Of a DNA stretch of 14,356 nt, positions 1 to 6,464 are shown piece after piece (the stretch's first letter is position 1; each line of letters starts with the position of its first letter). A program made the position numbers and the translations under genes. The stretch spans positions 1 to 14,356 of the forward strand of contig DASXWH010000178.1 in assembly GCA_036503775.1 (NCBI GenBank). Reading direction: 5' to 3'. A model generated the notes under the pieces. It was not told the origin of the DNA and made no database searches. It was given only the letters and a program-made list of their open reading frames with translations. Source of the DNA: Ohtaekwangia sp036503775. GTDB lineage: Bacteria > Bacteroidota > Bacteroidia > Cytophagales > Cyclobacteriaceae.

Positions 1-428
1 TCTTCCGGACAGGTGTACTCATCGGTCTGGGAAGTGAACCAACAGATCGGGTCAGCCAATGCCTGGGTACCGGTCATGCCACCACTTACCGTCAGGACAG
101 CAGACACCAGCGCGCTGATCGTATTGTTCAACACCGAGTGTGCGGGAGCATCCAGGCCGATACAGGGAGCAGACACCCTGATCACGGACCTGTGGCGATA
201 CCGATTGCCGTACGAATCAAAATCAACACCATCGCTGCATCACCACAGGCATCCACGCTTACGAATACGCCCTTCCTGGAAATGAAAAGCTTCATGGCTA
301 CACTGCGCGATCTGCCTCCCGGTGAATACCAGATCACACCCGAAGTAAAATCAGCATCAGAGAAAGGCTGGATCGGAAACCGTACGCTTACGGTGTGGGA
401 GTCTGTGCGGGGTGAACGAAAAAATTAA
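1..428 (+). pseudogene. 3' end of an unknown gene, apparently frameshifted
   Basis: From base 1 the first frame reads as a plausible protein (for example LTVRTADTSALIVLFNTECA) to about base 210 and then turns to low-complexity His/Arg-rich text. The third frame is poor (His, Arg and Ser rich) before about base 190, then becomes plausible (LPPGEYQITPEVKS, GWIGNRTLTVW) to a TAA at 426-428. The simplest reading is one gene whose frame shifts by -1 somewhere between about 185 and 215. The C-terminal part looks like a beta-sandwich domain (short strands, a PPGEY turn), but I do not recognise a family. The 5' end is outside the window. It could be a decayed gene, a sequencing error, or two unrelated reading frames. 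Confidence 0.4.
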
Positions 429-460
429 CATGCTGCTGTCAAAATGTCGCTAAACATTCT

Positions 461-676
461 TTGAATTCCACATACTATATACCAAAAATAAAAGAGTATA
501 TGATAGAGAGATTATTAGATCAAATGGTAGAAGTATGGATTTTTGCCGCCCCGGATTTGGAAACGTTTTATGAACGGAACGAACCCGCCCAACGCGCGGA
601 ATATAAAAAGCAGCTGAAGGAACAGTCGTGGTCAACCGAACACTACCCAAACTCCGCTGCCTTCTTCTACGGATAA
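461..676 (+). CDS. Possible small protein, unknown function
   Basis: An open frame of 71 codons begins with TTG at 461; an ATG at 500 would give 58 residues (MIERLLDQMVEVWIFAAPDL...). A weak AAAGAG lies just before the ATG. The peptide is mixed-charge, probably helical (PAQRAEYKKQLKEQ) and has no signal peptide or membrane segment. The opposite-strand frame is Arg-rich and looks like a shadow. No family is recognised. It may equally be a remnant, because the neighbouring upstream gene also seems damaged. Confidence 0.3.
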   Translation: MNSTYYIPKIKEYMIERLLDQMVEVWIFAAPDLETFYERNEPAQRAEYKKQLKEQSWSTEHYPNSAAFFYG

Positions 677-697
677 TTTTCATTTCAACTTCAACAC

Positions 698-729
698 AAA
701 AAAGGAAGACTTCCCCGCGGAAGTCTTCC
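698..729 (-). terminator. Intrinsic terminator for the 754-1065 gene
   Basis: A perfect 11-bp stem GGAAGACTTCC (704-714) pairs with GGAAGTCTTCC (719-729) around a CCGC loop. On the minus strand the stem is followed by six U residues (A run at 698-703). It lies 24 nt past the TAG stop of the minus-strand gene. In the plus direction no U run follows, so it acts in one direction. Confidence 0.85.
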
Positions 730-753
730 TGCCCTGATCACCTTACGGGATGA

Positions 754-1065
754 CTACGGACTTGTAGCGAGACTGCCCGCTTTGTTGCGCAGGTAGTCTG
801 CAAATGCTGCCTGGTAGGCACCCTTGAGTTTTTTGCGCTGTGCCACTTTGGTATAATGCGCATACTGCTCATCGCTGAGCGTCCTGGCGAATTTCGCAGC
901 TTCGCGAAAACGCTCACGCTGCTTCAGCACACGCGCGGTCGCGGGTGCCTTAGCCCTGCGCGGCATGTGTTTCACCTCGATCTCACCCTTGCGCCTGATG
1001 AATGTATAGCCGATCATGTATCGTTTCAGGTCACGGAATAGTCTGTTGAAATTTACCTTAGCCAT
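754..1065 (-). CDS. Unknown protein, short paralogue of the 1465-2040 product
   Basis: 103 residues, strongly basic, no signal peptide or membrane segment. Its whole length aligns with the first ~100 residues of the 191-residue protein two genes upstream. Shared features are an MxKxxFNxL start, an RK-G element near residues 24-27, a Pro/Arg/Lys linker, a QRERFREAA helix (49-57) and a helical tail ending in DYLR. It lacks the C-terminal domain of the longer copy. The general layout (basic N-terminus, Pro-rich linker, Q-R-x-R-F helix) recalls DUF6266 proteins of Bacteroidota, but I cannot show homology. ATG start at 1065 follows an A-rich leader. Function unknown; gene-like by paralogy and a dedicated terminator. 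Confidence 0.75.
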   Translation of the reverse strand: MAKVNFNRLFRDLKRYMIGYTFIRRKGEIEVKHMPRRAKAPATARVLKQRERFREAAKFARTLSDEQYAHYTKVAQRKKLKGAYQAAFADYLRNKAGSLATSP

Positions 1066-1103
1066 AATGGTTTGTGTTTTGTAGTTTTTTTAATTCCTGT
1101 TTT

Positions 1104-1135
1104 AAAAGCAGGCCCGCGCCACGCGGACCTGCTTT
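1104..1135 (-). terminator. Intrinsic terminator for the 1140-1334 gene
   Basis: AAAGCAGG (1105-1112) pairs with CCTGCTTT (1128-1135). After one mismatch the stem continues as CCGCG (1114-1118) with CGCGG (1122-1126), leaving a CCA loop. On the minus strand the stem runs into UUUU. It begins 4 nt after the TAA stop of the small membrane protein gene, so that gene and the downstream paralogue are probably separate transcripts or read-through is limited. Confidence 0.75.
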
Positions 1136-1139
1136 ACTT

Positions 1140-1334
1140 TTACTGCTTACGTGCTACCCTGCGGGAAATCCACCGCAGGATCAAGGATGCGGTGAAGCTT
1201 ACCACCGCACCTGTCAGCGCCAGGATACTCGTCTTCACGATGTCATCCGTATGAATGCTGGCGAACAGCGAGAGTATTGTGCCTGCCGCTGTTCCGACAG
1301 CCGTGCCGGTGTTGTGCTGTGCTTGCATTGGCAT
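1140..1334 (-). CDS. Small two-helix membrane protein, holin-like in shape
   Basis: 64 residues from the ATG at 1334 (a second ATG at 1328 is also possible). The open frame extends 48 codons further upstream, but that part is Cys/Ala/Arg-rich and unlike the rest, so I start at MPMQAQ. Two hydrophobic segments are visible, about residues 9-26 (Gly/Ala/Thr-rich) and 35-53. A very basic tail follows (RWISRRVARKQ). Two helices with a positive C-terminus resemble class II holins in form only; no homology is claimed. It sits between two paralogous unknown genes on the same strand and is followed at once by its own terminator. Confidence 0.6.
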   Translation of the reverse strand: MPMQAQHNTGTAVGTAAGTILSLFASIHTDDIVKTSILALTGAVVSFTASLILRWISRRVARKQ

Positions 1335-1354
1335 TTCCGATCTTTGAGATCGGC

Positions 1355-1451
1355 CCGGGTGTGGCGTACGCAGGACGGCAGCCGCGCGAAAAAAAGTTGC
1401 TGCAGCATGACAAAAAATTCCTGCTGCCGCGATGCGCACGCTCACACCCGG
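1355..1451. repeat. Long imperfect inverted repeat between two minus-strand genes
   Basis: CCGGGTGTGGCGTACGC (1355-1371) recurs in inverted form at 1434-1451, whose reverse complement is CCGGGTGTGAGCGTGCGC: identical except for one inserted base and one substitution. The 62-nt interior holds an A run (1390-1395), a TGCTGCAGCA palindrome (1399-1408) and further GC-rich segments. In RNA this would make a tall hairpin directly downstream of the 191-residue protein gene. It may act as a terminator or mRNA 3' stabiliser, or be an unrelated repeat. Confidence 0.5.
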
Positions 1452-1464
1452 ACCCCGCTCATGC

Positions 1465-2040
1465 CTACAACAGCACAACCTCCTTCACCGACTGGTTGTT
1501 GGCACGGTCAATCGCCACCGCGGTGATCTTGCATCCCGCAAGCTCGGCATTTGCCACGGTAGCCGTGTACGTCCAGTCAATTTCACCGGTAGTTACCGAT
1601 GCATTTCCGAACTCCACAACAGTCCCGTCAGCACGGGCGATGGTGACCATAAGCGTTTTGATCTTCTGGTAGTCCATCGGCTTGATGATGATCTTGTCGC
1701 CTACCGCACCACGGTAGCCGGTTACCGATACCTCTTCCATTTCCGGTGGCCGCAGGAAGTCGCGCACGGCCATGGTGAAAGCCGTCATGAACTCATGCTT
1801 GCTGGCGAGCTCTTCGTACTCGGCCCGCGTTACCGGATCAGCGATCTTGGCGTTGGCATAAGCAGCGGCACGCCTGAAGCGGTCGCGCTGCCGTTTCACG
1901 TTCACGGGTGGCGGAGTTCCGTCATCCTTTCGCTCGGGGCGCTTCGCCACGATGGTGCGTGATCCTACTTTCCGAAGTACCGAGTTGCCCACGGTTCCTT
2001 CGATGGTGTCTACAAGGGGGTTGAATTTGATCTTACCCAT
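1465..2040 (-). CDS. Unknown two-domain protein, long paralogue
   Basis: 191 residues. Residues 1-100 form the domain shared with the 754-1065 product: MGKIKFNPL start, GNSVLRKVGSRTIV, Pro-rich linker, QRDRFRRAA helix at 51-59, and a helical segment ending DFLRPP. Residues 101-191 are a separate, strand-rich domain (VTGYRGAVGDKIIIKP, then alternating hydrophobic strands) of Ig-like appearance that the paralogue lacks. No signal peptide or membrane helix is seen. The ATG at 2040 follows an A/T-rich leader without Shine-Dalgarno, as usual in Bacteroidota. It heads the minus-strand cluster, diverging from the WYL regulator gene. Function not recognised; the family may belong with DUF6266-like proteins, but this is only a resemblance. 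Confidence 0.75.
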   Translation of the reverse strand: MGKIKFNPLVDTIEGTVGNSVLRKVGSRTIVAKRPERKDDGTPPPVNVKRQRDRFRRAAAYANAKIADPVTRAEYEELASKHEFMTAFTMAVRDFLRPPEMEEVSVTGYRGAVGDKIIIKPMDYQKIKTLMVTIARADGTVVEFGNASVTTGEIDWTYTATVANAELAGCKITAVAIDRANNQSVKEVVLL

Positions 2041-2364
2041 AAAAATTTTGTTTTAAGTTGAAAAAATAATTTTAGTGCTCGCCATCAATTAATCACCGGT
2101 GTTGTTTGGCTAACAGGAGCAAAGGAAAATGCGAGGTCCCGCAGTTTGTGTCGGACTGTGAAAAAATTTTACCCCTGATTTTTCCGGTGGACATGCCGTT
2201 GTACTCAAACATGTTCGCCCAAGGTTCACCCAAGGTTCGCCCATGCTTCACCCATGGTAGCCGGAGTTGCGCGATACCTTATTTTTTGGTGACCATTTTT
2301 TATCGGGGGCAGATCCTTTTTTTTATTTTTCAGGCGTTGTGTAAAAATTTAGTTGTTATGCGTT
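2041..2364. other. Divergent intergenic region
   Basis: This 324-bp stretch separates the minus-strand cluster (start 2040) from the WYL gene (start 2365). It holds A/T-rich leaders at both ends, a CACCGGTG palindrome at 2094-2101 and the four-copy 11-bp tandem repeat listed separately. A plus-strand open frame (2106-2450) crosses it, but its composition is not protein-like and it overlaps the WYL gene, so I do not call it. Promoters for both genes must lie here; I could not assign a confident TTTG/TAnnTTTG pair. Confidence 0.6.
2213..2256. repeat. Four tandem 11-bp units, possible operator array
   Basis: The units are GTTCGCCCAAG (2213-2223), GTTCACCCAAG (2224-2234), GTTCGCCCATG (2235-2245) and CTTCACCCATG (2246-2256). 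The consensus is GTTCRCCCAWG, with no gap between copies. The 11-bp period is close to one DNA turn, so a bound protein would meet each copy on the same face. It lies about 110 bp before the WYL gene start and about 170 bp before the divergent gene start. Confidence 0.7.
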
Positions 2365-3375
2365 ATGCCCGTTACCAAGAAAGTATTCCTCCGCTACCAG
2401 ATCATCCATGCCTGTCTCTCCAGTCGCGTACAGCGCTACTGGGCGGGTGACGAGATCATCGAAAAATTTGCCGCCTATGATCTGGACGTAGATGTCCGGA
2501 CACTCGAGCGCGACTTCTACATGATGCGCACCAGCGACCAGCTGGGCTACTTCGCGCCCATTGCCTACTGTGCACGCAACCGCGGGTATTATTATACCGA
2601 CCCGGACTTTTCCATCAACACGTTTACGTTCACCCTGGAAGACCTCGATGTGCTGAAGAAAAGCAGCGCACTGCTGAAGCGCTACCGCGGCACGCAGGTG
2701 TTCGATGCCTTTGAGAGCGTGCTGAAAAAACTCAGCGGCTTCCTCAAGCAGGACACCGAGGTGTCCATCGTGCAGGAAGAAAGCCCCGTGTACTGCTCCG
2801 GACTGGAACACTATGACACCGTGCTGCACGCCATCCACGAGCAGCGCGTGTTATCCATTACGCTGAACCGCTTCAACAAGCAACCGGTAGTGCTACACCC
2901 CTACTTCCTGAAGCAGGTGAAAGGCAGCTGGCATGTGGCGGGCTACATACACGATACGATCATCCCGGTGATCTCCGTGCAGCTGAAGCACATTGCGCAG
3001 ATTGAAGACACTGTCCTGCCCTATGAGCCAAACATCATGCTGAACCGCGAAAATTATTTCAGGCACACGTATGGCGGCCAGCCCGGCCTCGGTGATCCCG
3101 AAGAGATCACCCTGTGGTGGCGCAAGTCAATGTTGTTCCTGATCAGGAGCAGCCCGCTCCACACCTCACAACGCCTGGGTGCTGATGCCGCAAATGACGG
3201 TGTGCTGGTTCACGTGACGCTGGTGTACACGGAAGAATTTATGGAAACGCTGGTGAGCTATGGTGAAGCCGTGGATGTGCTGAAGCCGGAGTGGTTGAGG
3301 GAAGAATGGGTTGGGAATATTGCGTGGGCTGAGAGAGAGGTGAAGCGGATGAGGGGTGATGTGAAAGAGGGATAG
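2365..3375 (+). CDS. WYL-domain transcriptional regulator
   Basis: 336 residues from the ATG at 2365 (MPVTKKVFLRYQIIH...); a TTG four codons upstream is less likely. Residues 5-60 look like a winged helix-turn-helix, with the DxDVRTLERDFYMMR element typical of WYL/DeoR-type regulators. Residues 145-215 match a WYL ligand-sensing domain (HPYFLKQVKGSWHVAGY, then VISVQLKHIAQIE). The signature W-Y-L tripeptide is W189-H190-V191, a divergence also seen elsewhere in this family. The C-terminal ~80 residues fit the WCX extension. WYL regulators commonly sense nucleic-acid ligands and often sit next to defence loci. Here the gene converges on the ASCH/GNAT-PIN operon with a 43-bp gap and diverges from the unknown paralogue cluster. 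The tandem repeats upstream could be its own binding sites. Confidence 0.85.
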   Translation: MPVTKKVFLRYQIIHACLSSRVQRYWAGDEIIEKFAAYDLDVDVRTLERDFYMMRTSDQLGYFAPIAYCARNRGYYYTDPDFSINTFTFTLEDLDVLKKSSALLKRYRGTQVFDAFESVLKKLSGFLKQDTEVSIVQEESPVYCSGLEHYDTVLHAIHEQRVLSITLNRFNKQPVVLHPYFLKQVKGSWHVAGYIHDTIIPVISVQLKHIAQIEDTVLPYEPNIMLNRENYFRHTYGGQPGLGDPEEITLWWRKSMLFLIRSSPLHTSQRLGADAANDGVLVHVTLVYTEEFMETLVSYGEAVDVLKPEWLREEWVGNIAWAEREVKRMRGDVKEG

Positions 3376-3418
3376 TTAAGGCCAGCTCAATAATTAAAAT
3401 AACTTTAACACTATATCC

Positions 3419-3856
3419 TCATCCCAGAGCGGTGATGTCGACTATACCTGCTGCGATCATCTGACGATGATCCAGGTATGCAAATGTCTGAGGAGGAGAA
3501 AATTGAGGAAGCGTCTTTCTGACTGAGTCAAGTGGCAGTTTTTTTTCTAACCTACTGATCGATGTCAATACAATTCCAATCGCGATGTCACTAAATCTAA
3601 AATATTCAAAATATCGTGTTTTATCGATTCCGGTGAACCGCGAATGCGTTCGCCAAAGCTGGCGAGGTGATTTCTTAATCACTTGCTCTACTATACACGT
3701 GCCTACAATCGCCTTTTCGGGTAACGTACTGTATATAATTACTGAATCCCCTACATTAACATTTGGAGAACATTTCCTCAATTCAACAGTTTTGGTACCA
3801 TTTAGAATTTTCTCTGCAAACTCAGGTTTGACAGAAATTAATAGAACTTTATTCAT
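3419..3856 (-). CDS. ASCH-domain (PUA-like fold) protein
   Basis: 145 residues. The start MNKVLLISVKPEFAEKILNG followed by TKTVELRK is the classic ASCH signature GxKxxExR (G20, K22, E25, R27). Next come GDSVIIYST and an IVGTCIVEQV strand; a GIDKTRYFEYF segment and a PPQTFAYL end match the stand-alone ASCH family seen beside acetyltransferase genes. ASCH domains share the PUA fold and are predicted to bind RNA. E. coli YqfB, one member, is an N4-acetylcytidine amidohydrolase, but its catalytic Thr24 corresponds to E25 here, so that activity should not be assumed. The ATG lies inside the end of the upstream 689-codon gene (ATGAATAA, 8-nt overlap), which indicates translational coupling. Base composition is A/T-rich like its partner. 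Confidence 0.85.
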   Translation of the reverse strand: MNKVLLISVKPEFAEKILNGTKTVELRKCSPNVNVGDSVIIYSTLPEKAIVGTCIVEQVIKKSPRQLWRTHSRFTGIDKTRYFEYFRFSDIAIGIVLTSISRLEKKLPLDSVRKTLPQFSPPQTFAYLDHRQMIAAGIVDITALG

Positions 3857-5918
3857 TTATCCCTATCTGGTAAATTTCGTTAAATATATGAATGGAAACT
3901 TCAACAGGAGAGGGAAAAGTGTTTTTTGGTCGATCGTATTTCTGCATAATCTTATTAACCGTATCCAAAGGTATAATGTTTTTAAAAACTTCCGTGTCGC
4001 TGAACTTTAAGGCCTTAACCTCCGACATTATAGAACGATCTACCAATTTGTAGATATCATTCCACTCGTATACTCCAAAATGTTTATATTTTTTAAAAAT
4101 CGATTTTGCTCTATCAATATATACGTCATCCAAGTAAGAGGTCCCAACAATACCTTTACACCGTCCTGTATATTTTTCCTCTGAACTGACATACCACAAT
4201 ATCCTACCCGGTGTTCTTTCTGAAACAGGATTAACACTTCTATAGTAAATATTTTCCCTACTCCAAGTCAAACTTTCAGAAGCTCCAAAGAGACTTACAC
4301 TAGCTAAATAATAATCGAACAGCTGGCTAGCCCAATAAGGCCTTATCGGAATTATGTACACTGGAATATCATTGTCAGATATTTTCAATGGCCAAAGCTG
4401 CCTTTCAAATTCAACGATGAGAGTTTGCTTCCGCGGACTTTGGACATCCTGAATTGACTGTTTTATCATCGGGACGTCAAACTGCTTTTGGACCAAAGCA
4501 TCTTCAAAAATATCTTCCAAAGTTTTCAGCCCCTGTAAGCATAATTTTTCCCATACATTATTTACTTGTCTAAAACCAATTAGCTTTAATACCGCCTGTT
4601 CCTCTGGTGTTATATTTACCTCTCTTACCTGAATTGAGTTTATGTTCTTGCGAATGGCATAGAAAATGATATCTCTTATTAATTGTTGAAAAAGAACAAT
4701 TGTAATCTTACTTCTTTTTACTCTGATAAGGTCAACCGTCAAAATAGCTGTTTCAAAGCGTAAGCCATACATAGCAATACGATCTGAGCTCTTATCCCGT
4801 ATAACCCTAACAAATCCCTTTTTAACATCTTTCAGGCACTCTGTAATGACAGCTCTAAGATCCTGTTTAGTCTCGTTTGGAATTAGTCCACAAAAACCAC
4901 CTATCAGGGCCTCGATCTCATTCCCTTTCAATTTCTCCGAATCATAGTTGGCTCCTGCGAGTCGAAAAGACTTGTAGTCAAGGGAACCGTACATCTCATC
5001 CAGCAAAAGAACAAGTTCAACTGGTCGCAATATGTCCACTGAATACTTATCATAAATTATGTCACTTAAATCCCGAATTTTCTTATCAAGTGTGACGAAG
5101 CAACGAACTCCCGATGCAATGCATTCAGCGAGTTGTTTCCGATCTGAAATATCATTCGGGGTATCCCCGATCATAAATGACTCCAGGTCCTTAACTATCT
5201 TGTCTCGTTCGTCTGGTTTGAAATTAAGCACTGTGAATTTCCTCAAATACTCACGTGTTTTGTGTGCACGGGAAATATCTGTGTCGCGATTTATCTCATT
5301 AAAAATCTCCTGAGTACAAAAATATTCAACTTCATCTTCAAGCCAGTCAGCATTCAGTGAGCTCACTTCTGAGGTATCGGCATCGTCTTCAGAAAGAGGA
5401 ATGACTATGCTGGAGTCCAGAACAACGTTTATCTTTTGATTATCAAATTCGATTTCAGAAAAAAGATTGGGGTTTCCAAAATCATATATCCACTTGATTA
5501 AATAATACTCACCTGTCTTTGCCCGGCTACGCTTTTTTGCGCGGGCTTTAAATCCAAATTTCTCCCAAAGTCTAGACGCATGTGTGTAATCTGCCCTGCA
5601 GGTAAGCATGATACCACTAAACAGGTTCTCATATTTTCTTTTTAGCGCATTCAATAGCGAGATAGATATGCCTTTACCTTGATATTCGTCAGCTACGCAT
5701 AGTTGTGTAATACTTACCACGCGTTTCCTTTGAGATATCCGGTACAACAGATATCCCGCCAACTTCTCATTATCAATAGCAACTAAAATAGTTTTGTTTC
5801 TAGCCTGGTGCAGGAAGGCTCCTGCTGGAAGCATTCCTAGGGTCTGCTTGTTCTTGTCACCAAGCTCAATTACTTGATGTAACAAAAGATCTTTGTGACT
5901 TATATTCTTTATTTCCAA
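3849..5918 (-). CDS. GNAT-PIN-GNAT-like-PUA/ASCH-like multidomain protein
   Basis: 689 residues. Residues 1-145 are a GNAT N-acetyltransferase, with the acetyl-CoA motif Q80-GK-G83-I-S85 after strand VVSITQLCVAD and an A-SRLWEKFGF motif near 114-123. Residues 162-310 are a PIN ribonuclease domain with all four expected acids: D168 (VVLDSS), E208 (FNEI), D259 (SDRKQLAECIA) and D278 (FVTLDKK). Residues ~365-460 resemble a second GNAT fold (VLKLIGFRQVNNVWEKL) without a pyrophosphate-binding loop. Residues ~515-655 look PUA/ASCH- or EVE-like (RTPGRILWYVSS, KGIVGTSYL). An in-frame TAA lies 9 nt before the TTG at 5918. That TTG is the only start that keeps the GNAT N-terminus; the next Met is residue 29. 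It overlaps the ASCH gene by 8 nt and follows a XRE gene. Likely acts on RNA or tRNA; a toxin or defence role is inference. Confidence 0.8.
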   Translation of the reverse strand: MEIKNISHKDLLLHQVIELGDKNKQTLGMLPAGAFLHQARNKTILVAIDNEKLAGYLLYRISQRKRVVSITQLCVADEYQGKGISISLLNALKRKYENLFSGIMLTCRADYTHASRLWEKFGFKARAKKRSRAKTGEYYLIKWIYDFGNPNLFSEIEFDNQKINVVLDSSIVIPLSEDDADTSEVSSLNADWLEDEVEYFCTQEIFNEINRDTDISRAHKTREYLRKFTVLNFKPDERDKIVKDLESFMIGDTPNDISDRKQLAECIASGVRCFVTLDKKIRDLSDIIYDKYSVDILRPVELVLLLDEMYGSLDYKSFRLAGANYDSEKLKGNEIEALIGGFCGLIPNETKQDLRAVITECLKDVKKGFVRVIRDKSSDRIAMYGLRFETAILTVDLIRVKRSKITIVLFQQLIRDIIFYAIRKNINSIQVREVNITPEEQAVLKLIGFRQVNNVWEKLCLQGLKTLEDIFEDALVQKQFDVPMIKQSIQDVQSPRKQTLIVEFERQLWPLKISDNDIPVYIIPIRPYWASQLFDYYLASVSLFGASESLTWSRENIYYRSVNPVSERTPGRILWYVSSEEKYTGRCKGIVGTSYLDDVYIDRAKSIFKKYKHFGVYEWNDIYKLVDRSIMSEVKALKFSDTEVFKNIIPLDTVNKIMQKYDRPKNTFPSPVEVSIHIFNEIYQIGINE

Positions 5919-6096
5919 CGGGTCGGCTTAAAACGGTTCCGCCATTGGCGAGGACTAAGCATTGACAATGGCTTATTAAATATAAACAAAACGAGTAACT
6001 GTAAAAGAATCTTGTGGTATGAAGTCTGTCAACGCGATGAATGATTAACAAAAATCTTACTGACGCGTGGAGTGCTAATCTACACTCAACTTAATC
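5919..6096. other. Gap between XRE and GNAT-PIN genes
   Basis: 178 bp, A/T-rich. It contains an inverted repeat GCCATTG (5941-5947) / CAATGGC (5966-5972), 23 bp upstream of the TTG start of the multidomain gene, and a weak GAGTG/CACTC stem (6070-6074 / 6083-6087) just after the XRE stop. Either could modulate expression of the downstream operon. I see no clear promoter and no terminator U run. Confidence 0.4.
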
Positions 6097-6339
6097 TTAC
6101 TTGGACCGGGCAGATTCGGTTTTCTCTTTCTTCAACGTCAAGTCTCCACAAACGTATTCCAATAGTTCACAGGGATTTGCGCCAATTGCCAACGCGATCA
6201 AATACAATTCGTCTGCCCGTAACTTTGCAGAAGCCTTCGTGGATAATTCCCCAAGCCGCTGGTTGCTGAGTCCGGTCTTTCTGGACACCATTGATTTATT
6301 AACTGATCGTTTTCCCAGATACTCACCTAGTTTTGTCAT
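6097..6339 (-). CDS. XRE-family helix-turn-helix regulator
   Basis: 80 residues from the ATG at 6339; a TTG at 6363 would add eight. Residues ~5-65 form a Cro/CI-type helix-turn-helix: LGEYLGKRSVNKSMVSRKTG, then LSNQRLGELSTKASAKLRADELYLIALAIG. This is a common Bacteroidota form. It stands upstream of the GNAT-PIN and ASCH genes on the same strand (178-bp gap), and its own start faces a 38-bp palindrome about 80 bp away, so autoregulation and control of the operon are likely. It shares the A/T-rich composition of that operon. Confidence 0.85.
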   Translation of the reverse strand: MTKLGEYLGKRSVNKSMVSRKTGLSNQRLGELSTKASAKLRADELYLIALAIGANPCELLEYVCGDLTLKKEKTESARSK

Positions 6340-6416
6340 AATCTTTAAGTATTTCTTAAACAATTTAAAGAATGGCTTAAATAATTATCGACAAATCATG
6401 AATATCCAATGAATAT

Positions 6417-6454
6417 TTACATATTATCTGTATATATTAGCAGATATTCTGTAA
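6417..6454. promoter_or_regulatory. 38-bp palindrome, probable operator
   Basis: TTACATATTATCTG (6417-6430) and the reverse complement of 6441-6454 (TTACAGAATATCTG) match at 12 of 14 positions around a 10-bp A/T spacer. The site lies between the divergent XRE gene (start 6339) and the 67-residue gene (start 6465, only 10 bp away). The size and symmetry fit a homodimeric or tetrameric helix-turn-helix repressor such as the adjacent XRE protein. Binding would most directly block the 6465 gene and could also affect the XRE promoter. Confidence 0.65.
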
Positions 6455-6464
6455 TAAATTTCAG

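Noticed and set aside
1072..1962. Several plus-strand open frames opposite the unknown cluster
   Set aside because: Cys/Arg/His-rich shadow translations; the minus-strand genes have paralogy, leaders and terminators.
2106..2450. Plus-strand open frame of 114 codons across the divergent region
   Set aside because: Composition is not protein-like, it runs through the 11-bp tandem repeat, and it overlaps the start of the WYL gene in another frame.
2356..2838. Minus-strand open frame inside the WYL gene
   Set aside because: Antisense shadow of a gene with clear WYL features.
3419..3856. Calling the ASCH protein an N4-acetylcytidine amidohydrolase
   Set aside because: The GxKxxExR motif is present, but the catalytic Thr of YqfB is replaced by Glu, so the activity is not supported.
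4040..5313. Short open frames inside the 689-residue gene on both strands
   Set aside because: Shadows of the large coding region; no independent features.
5919..5972. GCCATTG/CAATGGC inverted repeat as a defined operator
   Set aside because: Only 7-bp arms 18 bp apart; listed as part of the gap but too weak for a separate regulatory call.
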